A stretch of DNA of 64,000 nucleotides from Porodaedalea pini (Eukaryota; Basidiomycota; Agaricomycetes; Hymenochaetales; Hymenochaetaceae): the NCBI GenBank assembly GCA_002794775.1, contig NBAY01000032.1, forward strand, positions 480,162-544,161. Direction: 5' to 3'. The notes beneath the pieces were generated by a model. That model saw only the letters and a list, made by a program, of their open reading frames with translations, did no database searches and had not been told where the DNA came from. Shown here piece after piece: positions 11,601 to 20,202 of this stretch; positions within the stretch are counted from its first letter, which is position 1; each line of letters begins with the position of its first letter. The translations under genes were made by a program, and so were the position numbers.

Positions 11601-12216
11601 CCATTCGCACCTCTCTCACCCTCCTCGTCTCCTCTGCTGCTCTCCACACCCTCTGCATACCTTCCTCGTCGTCCTTCTCTACCACACATTCGCCTGGACA
11701 GCGAGTAAAGTCGAGTGTCCCCGTCTTCCAGTTGACCTCTGGATTGTGTCGTCGAAGCCAGTCGTACCCCAGGAAGATGTTAGAAGACGCCAACGAGGTT
11801 ACTGCCAGGACGATCTGTTCCTTATGATGACCGATCGTGAGTTCAACGTCAACGTATTCCTCGATCAACCCAGCTTCGTTGTGCGTGCCGTCGGCATTGA
11901 GCACCGCAAGGGGTCGGATATACCGCTTCGTCTCTAGCCCATACCGTTCGACGAACCTCACGTCGATGCACGATCCTGTACATCCCGAGTCCACGAGTGC
12001 GTGAGCGTCTACCTCCCTCACTTCACCTTTCACACTGTGTCCGACGTTCAGGAGAAGGTCCAGCTGGCGTCCGCCAGTTCCTCTCATGAACAACTGTTCG
12101 TACCCTTCACTTCTTTTCACACCGGTGGGGACTTCATACTCCGGAAAACCATCGACGTCGTTCGCATCTACGTGTTGTACAGACGGTTGGTTATATTTTA
12201 ACGAGTCCGGATTCAA
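8626..12216 (-). CDS. pol: Gy2 Pol polyprotein (protease, RT, RNase H, integrase, chromodomain)
   Basis: One open frame of 1196 codons counted from a TTG at 12216. The same frame stays open further upstream across the gag stop, so translation probably enters by -1 frameshift rather than at its own start. Domains in order: aspartic protease with DSGCTGS at 76-82; reverse transcriptase with LDLRWGYYN (D337) and YLDD at 400-403; RNase H with D547 and D616; integrase zinc domain H745/H752/C782/C785; integrase core D815, D875, E911 (exact DX35E spacing); GPF/Y motif around 1045; chromodomain about 1107-1155. The chromodomain places it among chromoviruses and suggests targeting to modified histone. 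The last codons (Leu-Arg-Gly-Gly-stop) are also the polypurine tract. Confidence 0.95.
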   Translation of the reverse strand: MNPDSLKYNQPSVQHVDANDVDGFPEYEVPTGVKRSEGYEQLFMRGTGGRQLDLLLNVGHSVKGEVREVDAHALVDSGCTGSCIDVRFVERYGLETKRYIRPLAVLNADGTHNEAGLIEEYVDVELTIGHHKEQIVLAVTSLASSNIFLGYDWLRRHNPEVNWKTGTLDFTRCPGECVVEKDDEEGMQRVWRAAEETRRVREVRMDKESWPAYLNDYADVFSEKGFEKLPEHRPWDHVIDLKPDFKPSDCKIYPLTPTEQQSLKDFLDENLKSGRIRRSISPMASPFFFIKKADKSLRPIQDYRKLNDGTIKNKYPLPLIDELVDKVKKAKYITKLDLRWGYYNIRIREGDEWKAAFRTNMGLFEPTVMFFGLCNAPATFQAFVNHIFKELIYANLIIVYLDDILILSETIEEHIDTSRRVLQILRENGLYLKPEKCEFDAKVVKYLGHIIGNGEIKADPAKTEAIANWPVPRNLKQLQQFLGMGNWLRRFIKDYSKVVHPLTSLTGKKDWVWETEQQEAFEELRRRLCSPPVLAIANDEGPFRVEADSSNFALGGVLLQKQEGKWRVIAYRSEALLPAERNYEIYDKEMLAIVSALKEWRQYLLGARHTIEIWSDHANLTYFRSAQKLSYRQARWRTELEEFDFHLEHKSGKTMGKADLLSRKAGYDKGQDDNDGIVFIKEKWLNRGIVRTSRDEVLERVGEAQRAQDESERPTNMVEVDGLWRMKGKVYVPSTIKEAVLRECHDSTLAGHPGSSKTVELVRRDFWWASMFSDVRAYVRGCDRCQRTKALRASRSKPLHPNAVPEGPWEIVTVDLIGELPDSKGHNAICVFVDRFSKQMHAIPTTTKLSAEGMAQLYRDHVFRLHGLPKKIIHDRGTQFDASMMRELYKLLHIEGNPSTAYHPQTDGQTERVNQELEQYLRLFVDHRQSDWKDWLPLAEFAYNNREHSATKMSPFYANTGRHPRSFDAVRTSSTNMSAEEFAKHIKETHRAARDNLVKAAEDMKRYHDRTAGASVDYKAGDKVFLDGRNISTDSPTKKLADKWYGPFDVVDKVGASAYKLKLPKRWKKVHPVFNEALLKPAVEPSFESQKLPPPPPPEIVDDEEEYEVEKVIDSRLHRGKLQYLVKWVGYNEPTWQPETDFGENAKEAIAEFYLKHPGAPRKLDIPRSRLRPLFVDTEPDDRDLGWSGRPTLRGG

Positions 12217-12251
12217 AGTCCCTTGTTCTTCCCGGTCAGTCGCCCCGATGG

Positions 12252-13331
12252 CTACGCCTGACCACTCGCAAAACCCTGCGAGTCAACGACCTCTTCGTCA
12301 TTCTCTCCTTCCTCCACATAGTCCTCCACCGTCAACCTCCGAGTGTCTACGACTTCCTTGAAGGCTGACTCCTTCATCGCTCCGAGCTCGTCTGCGAGGA
12401 TGCGGCGTTCGCCAGGGGCCATCAGTTCCAGCATACGCTGGATAATTGTTTTCCCTTGCGGGCACCTGTCCTTGAAGTGGCCTTCTTGACCACAGATCCA
12501 GCAAGCTCTTCTGCGACGTGCTTCGTTCATAGAGACGTCCATCGGTTGTCCGATACCTCCGAACGTGACGCCGGTCGCGTCGCGTTTGTCGACGTGCGGG
12601 GTTGCAACTTGGCGCCGAGCGGGGGGTGCCGGTTGTTGTTGGCGAGGTTGCGGTATGAACGGGCGGCCTCGTTGAATCGCGCGGATCTGCTGTTCTCCGC
12701 GATCGATCTCGATAGCTTTGTTCTTCCACGCCTCATACGTTGTCGGTACAGGCGTCGACCTCAGCACGCCGCGGACTACCTCGATGTTCATTGCTCGCTT
12801 GAGGCGGTCACAGATAACGCTGTCGTCTTTCAGTTCCGCCCGCTTGATGATGACGTCAAGTTGTTGGAAGAACTTATCCGCGGTGAGGTCCTTCTGAACC
12901 TTCTCCCGGAAATCCTTCAGCGCAGCTTCCTTTCGGTTCGGATCGTCGAACGAGGCGTCGAGTCGTTCCTGGAATCTTTCCCAGCTGTCCGTGAAGGTAA
13001 CGATTCCCGCCGTTGTCGACTCTTCGACGTAGTTCTGCGCCCACGTTGCCGCATTACCACCCTTCAGGTAGGAGAGAGCTACGTAGATCTTACTCTCCGA
13101 CGTAGGGTATCGGTTTGGGTTCGCGGACACGAAAAGGAGGACTTCGCGTCTGAAGTCAAGGTAATCGTCGCCACCAGTGAATTCACGTGGTCGGGCGACG
13201 TCTATGTTGGGGGTCGGGGGGTTAGCGGCCGCGACCGGTGCTGGGGCGTTGTTCGCCTGATGGGCGAAGGCATTCGCAACGATGGCCGCGATCTGCGCCA
13301 TTTGCTGTTGGCTGAAACCTTCTGCTGACAT
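12252..13331 (-). CDS. gag: Gy2 Gag (capsid and nucleocapsid)
   Basis: A 359-codon ORF from ATG 13331 to TAG 12252. It has a Gln-rich N-terminus, an Ala/Pro-rich linker, a retrotransposon gag capsid domain (roughly residues 50-210, including LDFRREVLLFVSANP and the LKGGNAATWAQNY motif), a basic Gln/Pro linker, and one CCHC zinc knuckle (CWICGQEGHFKDRC, near residue 280). It would form the virus-like particle and bind element RNA. The C-terminal QGFASGQA is conserved in all four copies and overlaps the frameshift site. ATG 13331 fits the start seen in related copies. Confidence 0.92.
   Translation of the reverse strand: MSAEGFSQQQMAQIAAIVANAFAHQANNAPAPVAAANPPTPNIDVARPREFTGGDDYLDFRREVLLFVSANPNRYPTSESKIYVALSYLKGGNAATWAQNYVEESTTAGIVTFTDSWERFQERLDASFDDPNRKEAALKDFREKVQKDLTADKFFQQLDVIIKRAELKDDSVICDRLKRAMNIEVVRGVLRSTPVPTTYEAWKNKAIEIDRGEQQIRAIQRGRPFIPQPRQQQPAPPARRQVATPHVDKRDATGVTFGGIGQPMDVSMNEARRRRACWICGQEGHFKDRCPQGKTIIQRMLELMAPGERRILADELGAMKESAFKEVVDTRRLTVEDYVEEGENDEEVVDSQGFASGQA
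12270..12276 (-). promoter_or_regulatory. Candidate -1 ribosomal frameshift site (GGGTTTT)
   Basis: In the gag frame the codons read CAG GGT TTT GCG, so G GGT TTT fits the X XXY YYZ slippery rule exactly, six codons before the gag stop counting that stop. A -1 slip here enters the pol frame, which is open without a stop from this point. The same heptamer and the same frame relation occur in Gy1 (7908-7914), Gy3 (37240-37246) and Gy4 (58310-58316). Confidence 0.65.
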
Positions 13332-14023
13332 CGCGGGTTCGGGTGTTGAAGGTTCTGGGGGAGTCGGTGGTGAGGGATCTCTGTTGGTCTCGCGGTAAGG
13401 ACCCGGAGTCGGTGGTAGGTTTACCGTAGATGTTGACGGTGCGGGTGACGATGGGGTAGCTGGAGGCCACCTTGCTCTCCTTCCTCGTTCGTCTGACGAA
13501 TACCAGCCGTGCCGGATTTCACTCCACCAGATGTCGTGAGTGACGCCGCTGTTATTGGTCGCGACGTAGCCTGGTCGATCTGGATCCCAACGGGCTGAGG
13601 CAGGAAGGGCCCGTCGCTGTTCGTCGGTGAGATCTATCTTGACGTTGGCGGTGGGACAGGGATCGGTTGCGTGTTCGATCCGGGGTTACGCCAACGTTGA
13701 GCGGGTTCGTCAGCGAAGTTGATGACGAGGCGGTAGGATCCGAGTGAGATTACAAACGAGATTGTCGTCGAAGTTTGGACTCGTCTGGTTACCCACATCC
13801 ACGTTAGGTGCGTGCTCCACCAGAGGCTAATTCGTAGAGCCAGGGTCGGGAGATGTCGGTTGGTATGTTTACGTAATACACGAACGTCCGAAAACGTCCG
13901 GGCAGGGTTGAGGGTTGTCGTTCAGGGGGTTTACACGTCAAATCCGTCGAGGGGAGCGCTCCTCTAGACTGAGTGAAGGCGAGTCGACAGCGACGACGTA
14001 CGCTGGGGATGAGCCTGGGTGGG

Positions 14024-14034
14024 GTTCTGCTTTT
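14024..14034 (-). promoter_or_regulatory. Gy2 primer-binding site, self-priming type
   Basis: The minus-strand AAAAGCAGAAC lies one base inside the 5' LTR. Its exact complement, GTTCTGCTTTT, occurs inside the LTR at 14241-14231 on the same strand. That LTR site is about 33 nt after the start of the TATATAA box (14275-14269), which is where transcription should begin. This is the arrangement known from Tf1, where the first 11 nt of the RNA fold back to prime. I did not match it to a tRNA. Confidence 0.7.
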
Positions 14035-14035
14035 A

Positions 14036-14458
14036 TGTTAGGCGGAAGCCCGGGAGACGGCTCGGACTGGGCAGGCCTCGGCTGACTGTCGTCTGGGACG
14101 TGCTATACTCGAGCGTAGACTCGGGACACGCTTACTCAGGCTAGGTCGACGCGGAGGTAAGAGGATTAATACAAGGCTAGACTAATACAAGGGGGACGAG
14201 TCTCACCTAGGTCGACGCGGAGGTAAGAGGAAAAGCAGAACAAGGAGTTCATGCGATTCCTGAGACCTTATATAGCGACGACCGTGAGACTATATTACCT
14301 AACATTACATAACGAGTGGGAATGGAACGAATGAAGGTCGTGTAGAGGGAGTGTGGGAGGTGATTGGAAAGATGATTAAAGATAATGAAAAGGAGCAATT
14401 AACGGAAACGAAAAAAGAAAAGGGGAAATAAAGAAAAGGGGAAGTTCGAGTCCTGACA
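14036..14458 (-). repeat. Gy2 5' LTR with promoter
   Basis: Identical by eye to 8203-8625. The minus strand has TATATAA at 14275-14269 and the predicted RNA 5' end near 14241. Confidence 0.95.
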
Positions 14459-15362
14459 CAAAGGTGATGCCAGTTGCATCGTGTTTGTCGACATGGGGGG
14501 CTGCAAAGGGACGACGGACAGGTGGCGCCTGCTGTGGCTGCTGGCACGTTGGAGGTAATACGTGGCCTCATTGGATGGCGCGGATCTGCTGTTCGCCACG
14601 ATCGATTTTGACAGCCTTCTTTTTCCAGTCCTTGTACTTTGTTGGGACCGGCGTCGACCTTAGCACCCCACGAACCACCTCGATGTTCATTGCGCGCTTT
14701 AGGCGGTCGCAGATGACACCATCGTCTGTCAGTTCCGCTGCCTTGATTATTACGTCGAGGTCTTGGAAGAACTCGTCAGCAGAGAGGTCCTTCTGGACCT
14801 TTTCTCGGAACTTCTTCAATGCCTTCTCCTTTCTGTTTGGGTCATCGAAGGAGGCATCCAGTCATTCCTGGAATCTAGCCCAGCTATCCGTGAAACTCAC
14901 AACCCCATTTGTCGTGAATTCCTGGACGTAGTTCTGCGCCCACATCGATGCGTTGCCACCCTTGAGATAGGAGAGCGTGACGTAGATCTTGCTCGACGAC
15001 GAGGGGTATCTCATCGGGTTTGCCGAGACAAAGAGAAGGACTTCACGCTTGAAATCGAGGTAATCATCACTGCCAGCAAATTCGCGTGGCCAGGCGACGT
15101 CAATGTTGGGGGGCGGAGCATTCGAGGCTTGTGCAGTGGGGACATTCACCGCTTGCTGAGTGAAGGCCGCAGTGATTAACGCTGCAAGCTCCCATTGTTG
15201 TTGTTGAGTGAAGCCCGTAGACGTCGACATTGTCGGTGCTGGCGTGCGGGATAGGTGTTCGGGAGGTGTTGGTGGTGATGAATCTCTACGGGGGGTACAA
15301 TAACCTCCTGGTTCACTTGGGAGGACGACCGACGACGTCGAGACCGTAGGTGATGATGGCAC
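14459..15362 (-). pseudogene. Gy1 gag, N-terminal part
   Basis: This resumes gag after the Gy2 insertion: capsid segments at 15362-14862 and 14819-14568 are in the family order. An in-frame TGA near 14862 replaces the Arg seen in Gy2 (RFQERLDASF). The stretch 15363-15953 is the element's untranslated leader, ending in the GTTCTGCTTTT complement of the primer-binding site (15942-15952). Confidence 0.85.
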
Positions 15363-15953
15363 GCGAGGGGTTCGAGGCGCCCACCGAACTCGTTGAGCTT
15401 GTTCGTTAGTCGAGTACCAAGCATGTCTGACGTCGCTCCACCAGATGTTGTGGGTGACGTGCTCGCTGTCGGTTGCAACATACGAAGCACGGTCTGGGTC
15501 AAACCGTGAGGATGAGGGTAGGGCCCGCTGTTGTTCTTCTGTGAGATCTATCTTGACTAGACTGGAGGGGGAACAGGGATGGGCTGTGTGTTCGATCCGG
15601 GGTTACGCCAACGTTGAATGGGTTCATCGGCGAAGTTGATGATGAGGCGGTAGGAGCCGAGCGAGATCACAAATGAGATTGTCATTGAGGTTTGTACTTG
15701 TCTGGTTGCCCACGTCCACGTCAGGTGCGTGCTCCACCAGAGGCTAATTCGAAGAGCCAGGGTCGGGAAAAGTCGGTTGAAGTGTTTATGTAATACACAA
15801 ACATCCAAAAACGTCTGGGCAGGGTTGAGGGTTTGTCGTTCAGGGGGTTTACACATCAAGTCCTTTGAGGGGAGTGCTCCTCTAGACCGAGTGAAGGCGA
15901 GTCGGCAGCAACGACGTACGCTGGGGATGAGCCTGGGTGCGGTTCTGCTTTTA

Positions 15954-16313
15954 TGTTAGGCGGGAGCCCGGGAGATGACTCGGACTGGGCAGGCCTCAGC
16001 TGACTGTTGTCTGGGACGTGCTATACTCGAGCGGGGACTCGGGACACGCTTTACTCAAACTAGGTCATCGCGGAGGTAAGAGGAAAAGCAGAACAAGGAG
16101 TTCATGCGATTCCTGAGACCTTATATAGCGGTGACCGTGGGACTATATTATCTAAAGTTACATAAACGAACAGAATGGAATGAATGAAGGTCATGTGGAG
16201 GGAGTGTGGGAAATGATTGAAAGGACGATTAAATATAATGAAAAGGAGCGGTTAAAAGAAAAAGAAATGGTAAAAGGAAAATAAAAGAAAAGGTGAAGGT
16301 TCGAGTCCTGACA
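15954..16313 (-). repeat. Gy1 5' LTR (360 bp)
   Basis: Pairs with 2191-2550; both lack the same 63-bp segment present in Gy2, Gy3 and Gy4. The right flank AATTG is the target duplication. Confidence 0.92.
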
Positions 16314-16505
16314 AATTGGTCTTGTGGCATGCATCTGACGAAATACGCATCTCTTCAACATCCTCCTACATGCATCTCCATATGCATATCATAGGTTTGC
16401 TTACATGTGTCTGGTGTACAGAAGAAAATAAAATAGTCAGGCTGTTGAGCCATTGGCCATTGTCAGACAAGCAATTGAGGACACAGTTGAGACATGCGTG
16501 TATCG

Positions 16506-16664
16506 ATATCTTCCGGCGCAACTTTGACTTGTTTCAAGGCTCTAGACCTGCTGTACCCGACTGTATTTGCCTTCGACCCTCTCCCAGACAATATCAATGC
16601 CTACGTGCATACCCCCCAGCATATCCGAAGTGCCCAGTCGTTTCTGACAGACCAATACTGACTG
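16506..16664. pseudogene. Duplicated fragments, including part of the 225-757 gene
   Basis: About 16575-16660 matches the end of exon 1 and most of the intron of the gene at 225-757 (CTCTCCCAGACAATATCAAT through the AGTGCCCAGTCGTTTCTGAC stretch). The part before it (about 16506-16577) matches 19739-19820. The gene fragment has lost its start and downstream exon, so it is non-functional. Confidence 0.75.
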
Positions 16665-17376
16665 TCACGGCAGGAAAATCCGAGGTTTTCTGTGTGGGAG
16701 GAGTATGTCACGGAGTGTTTAGTGAGGCTCATATAATTTCGGTTGGAAAAGCCTTACATGGATTGTAAATTCTCAATCAATCAAAATTTGCAGAAATTAT
16801 GCTTTACATCACGAAAACTATCCACAGCTGGTAGTGGCATTTAGTTCTGACACGCATTAGGCAATGATCAGCACTGCCTATATCATAGTATATGTGATTA
16901 CAAGCACTGACAAGCAACCACAAGGCTTTCATTTGAATGTAGCTATCCACATGCACTGCAACTCAATGTAACCATATAACAAGGCTGTTAACTTAATTGT
17001 AAGCTTGTACAAGTACTTTATGCACTTTATAATTAATTATATGCACAATAAATTTATTTGGATTTGAATACATTTGCACAGAAGGGCATGACGAGTCTTA
17101 AAGCAACAAAATTATTATTATGAGTGAGTGAGGGTGAGGCTTAGCAGTGATGGGCACCTGCTCCTCATAGACCCGAAACATGAAGTTATGCTTTACGATC
17201 AACAAGAAATGATCAGACATTGAGATGCACTACAACAAAAAGCAGAAAAAACACTCCTGCATCTTGCCACCAGCAGTTGAGAAATTGGGGACCTGCCCTG
17301 GCATACCATAGCTCATGTACTGTGGATGTGAGTTCAGGAACCGGAAACCATTCATCCCACCAAATTCCCCTTGTCT

Positions 17377-18430
17377 TTACTGGCTGTGGCCATTCATTTG
17401 CATCTGCTGCTTGCCTTCACTGCCCTTGTGCATCGCAGGTGAGCCAACCGCTGAGCTACTGTTCAAACCAGGCACCGTCTCAAGCAGCCTCAGGATCTTG
17501 ATTGTAGGAGGTGCAGGTGAGTAGAGATCAGCTGGCATCATTAGTGGCATTGGTGCACCCAGTGTGCTTGTTGAGCAGCAGTTCTGTGGGAGGACAAAGC
17601 TAAGTGGTCCAGGAACTAGGCTCTTGGCAGTCTGAGTCAGGATTTGCATGGAAAGCGAGTGTCTATATCCATGCCCATGTCCACCATGGTGTGAGTGCAA
17701 GTAGGAAGACATGCTGAGCGGGCCCGATTCAAGAGAGGTGAGTCAATTGCAAGGCTCACTCCTGGTCCAGAACTAGATGCACTAGAGAGCAAGGGCATCG
17801 AGAGGCTCAGTGAGAGCATCTGACCTTGACTCTGGCCCTGTGATCCCTCTGATTTGTTCATGTCGAAGTCTGTGAGATCTGCCATCTCGACTTCATGCAT
17901 ACTGCTGCACCCGCCATTTGCATAGTCATACAGACCATAGAGAGACCCATCTGTGGAGAGTGAGTCGAGCTCGCTGAAGTTCTCCAAGTCAGTGGTCGAT
18001 GCAGATGAGGAGATGCTGGTGGTGCTGGTGGTGCTGGTGGTGCTGGTGGTGGAGCATGAGGAACTGTTGCAGGCACACGTACTGGAACTGCGCACACAGC
18101 TGCTCGACTTTGTACAGTCATGATGCTCCTTCTTCCTATCCTTCTCCTTCCTCACCTTCCCACCCACTGTCAACTCTGCCTTGCCCTTTTTCTCCTTGAC
18201 AGTACATATGGGCTGATAGACGTACCAAGGATACATCTCTTCATGCTCTCTCTTGCGCTGCTTCACAAGGTCATCCTAGTACTTGTGTTGCTCTGCAGAG
18301 AGCAAGTGCTACTGCTGGGACATCGTCTTGGACAGGTCGGCCTGGTGCTGGAGAAATTTTGTGGCAAAAAGAGTGCATGCAATGGTGGTGGAAGCAAGCA
18401 AGGTGTAATGATGTGTCACATCTTGACATG
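17377..18430 (-). pseudogene. Degenerate HMG-box protein gene
   Basis: Reading the minus strand from about 18430, an HMG-box-like sequence runs through TLFATKFLQHQ, DLSKTMSQQ, HLLSAEQHKY and KQRKREHEEMYPWYVYQP, the last matching the box's C-terminal helix and Tyr-rich end. Two TAG stops (18311-18309 and 18278-18276) fall inside the box, the first where Trp is expected. The remainder (to about 17640, then continued in another frame to 17377) is Ser/Thr/Met/Gly-rich low complexity, including a (GGTGCT)-type repeat at 18017-18054. HMG-box proteins bind DNA in the nucleus. This copy is dead or heavily decayed. Confidence 0.65.
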
Positions 18431-18495
18431 TTTTCTAAAGTCTAGGTCTGAATGAGATCATCTGTACTGGTGTTGCACCTACATTCAAGCATAAA

Positions 18496-18557
18496 TAGTT
18501 GAGTGGTATATTGAGTTCCTTAAGCAAGTTGTAAGAGAGGTCATGAGTTCAAGACCT
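18496..18557 (+). promoter_or_regulatory. tRNA-like A and B boxes, possible SINE head
   Basis: TAGTTGAGTGG (18496-18506) resembles an RNA polymerase III A box, and GAGTTCAAGACCT (18545-18557) resembles a B box at SINE-like spacing. No intact tRNA cloverleaf was found. This is weak evidence. Confidence 0.3.
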
Positions 18558-18933
18558 GTGTAGCACTAAGAAAAAGAATGAAACCTGAGAAATTAAGAAA
18601 AATCTCAAATTTGAGAAACAGTTAAGAAAGGAAATCTCTTAAAATAAGAAAAGGAGCAAAAGAAAAGTGAAAAACTACTTTTTCTATTTTCTTCTTGGTG
18701 TCACAAGTAATTACATGTGATTGTAGGTCTGGTAATGTCTGACAAGAATTGTGGAGGATTACAATCTCCATAAGTCTTGTGAGATTTGACAAGTCTTGTG
18801 GGTCTTGTAAGAAGTGCTGACCAGTGAAATGGCATACAATATTACCCACAAGGCTTGCATATAATTTACATATTTCATTTCTTACAATTAAATGTATGCA
18901 AATGCAATATTTGTCTTGTTTTTGTGATGTATA

Positions 18934-19445
18934 TATCTAAAATTGATGGCCATCAAGAAAAGTATTTCTGAACTCAGTGTCTACAATCTACTTTGCCAAA
19001 GGATAAGATGATTCTGGGATTCTGAATCTCCATTGTCAGTATATAAAGAGAATAGTGGTTATTAGATTTAGAATCTGTAAAGTCTTGGACACAAAGGAAA
19101 GAGGCTCATTGGATTTAAAATCCACATAGACTCCTTGCATGAATGGAAGATCTCTCTCAGATTTGGGATCTATGGATCACATGATTAGCATATAATCAAC
19201 TCAGCATAGATCCCAAATCTGAGAGAGATCTTCCATTCATGCAAGGAGTCTATGTGGATTTTAAATCCAATGAGCCTCTTTCCTTTGTGTCCAAGACTTT
19301 ACAGATTCTAAATCTAATAACCACTATTCTCTTTATATACTGACAATGGAGATTCAGAATCCTAGAATTATCTTATCCTTTGGCAAAGTAGATTGTAGAC
19401 ACTGAGTTCAGAAATACTTTTCTTGATGGCCATCAATTTTAGATA
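18934..19445. repeat. Long inverted repeat (hairpin), about 241-bp arms
   Basis: The arms 18934-19174 and 19204-19445 are reverse complements with very few mismatches around a 29-nt loop. The right arm touches the terminal repeat of the enclosing element. Confidence 0.9.
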
Positions 19446-19586
19446 CATAAAGCATAATTTCTGCAAAATTTGATTGATTGAGAATTTACAATCCATGTAA
19501 GGCTTTTCCGACCGAAATTATATGAGCCCCACTAAACACTCCATGATATACTCCTCCCGCACAGAAAACCTCGGATTTTCCTGCCG

Positions 19587-19835
19587 TGCAAGCTGATGTA
19601 TGATTCAAGGAAAGACATCTGGTCAATATTGCGAGCTAACTTGAAGGAGGTTGATTTATGGTCTTCAGTTGCTTCCAGTGGAATTAGCTTGAGATTTCCG
19701 AATAGAGATATGACTGCAAATTTGTGGCACGCGGTCCAGTCTATCGATATCTTCCAGCGCAGCTTCGACTTGAACAATTTATGACTCTAGATCTGCTGTA
19801 CCCGACTGTATTTGCCTTCGACTTCCCACCGCCCG
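19587..19835. repeat. Dispersed duplicate of 1942-2110 and of 16506-16577
   Basis: The first part (from GCAAGCTGATG) matches 1942 onward. The part from about 19739 (CTATCGATATCTTCC...) to about 19820 matches 16506-16577. This copy joins both pieces and so looks closest to the parental arrangement. Confidence 0.75.
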
Positions 19836-20202
19836 GACTCACGGACTCACACGACACCTTTTTTCCTCACGTTACGCAATTATGCGTGCCCGCGGCGAAC
19901 GGACGGACGAGTAGAGTGAGGAACGAGTATTAATATTGCAAATGCAAAGCACTACGGTAGCTGCGCGGGGGGGAAGGGGGGTATGAATGTAATACTAAAG
20001 AAATACAGTGATACACGGTACAATAAGTTAATACAAATCGGCTGCATCTGGATCTGTCATCCTTATTTTCATCGTCGAGTGCGTCATCGGGGGAAGAAAT
20101 AAAAAGAGAAAATGGAAACAGCGACCAACCCCAGCGCCTATTCGCTTCCGGCGCGGATACAAATGAAACGCGAATAAACGTGGCCTAATAGTAATACTAA
20201 AA

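Larger units (their letters stand above)
8203..14458 (-). mobile_element. Ty3/Gypsy chromovirus Gy2, apparently intact
   Basis: The 423-bp LTRs (8203-8625 and 14036-14458) are identical by eye. The element is flanked by CAAAG on both sides (8198-8202 and 14459-14463) and sits inside Gy1 gag. On the minus strand it carries an uninterrupted gag (359 codons) and an uninterrupted pol (at least 1196 codons) in the -1 frame. A self-complementary primer-binding site, a TATA box and a polypurine tract are all present. This is the youngest and only complete Gypsy copy in the window and could be autonomous. Confidence 0.95.
2191..16313 (-). mobile_element. Ty3/Gypsy chromovirus Gy1, old, interrupted by two later insertions
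   Basis: Two 360-bp LTRs (2191-2550 and 15954-16313) enclose gag and pol in minus orientation, and the whole element is flanked by the 5-bp direct repeat AATTG (ends at 2190, resumes at 16314). Two later elements break the interior: an LTR-like insertion (4439-6176) and Gypsy copy Gy2 (8203-14458), each with its own 5-bp target duplication. Pol keeps recognisable protease, reverse transcriptase, RNase H, integrase and chromodomain segments but is broken by stops and frameshifts. The two LTRs differ at several transitions, consistent with age. Confidence 0.93.
16666..19588. mobile_element. 2.9-kb element with about 140-bp terminal inverted repeats
   Basis: The left end (16666-16806, starting CACGGCAGGAAAATCCGAGG) reappears reverse-complemented at 19448-19588 with a few substitutions. 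The interior holds a dead HMG-box gene, a possible SINE-type promoter and a long hairpin directly next to the right terminus. I see no transposase. No clear target duplication borders the ends, so the superfamily is unassigned. It could be a non-autonomous DNA transposon that captured sequence. Confidence 0.75.

Noticed and set aside
12456..13328. 290-codon plus-strand ORF
   Set aside because: It is the antisense shadow of the Gy2 gag gene and has no recognisable domain.
16316..16768. 150-codon ORF right of Gy1
   Set aside because: It spans a target-site junction, duplicated fragments and a terminal repeat, so it cannot be an evolved gene.
18017..18054. GGTGCT repeats as a possible CRISPR or regulatory array
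   Set aside because: It is a simple microsatellite coding Ser/Thr in the HMG-box pseudogene; there are no spacers.
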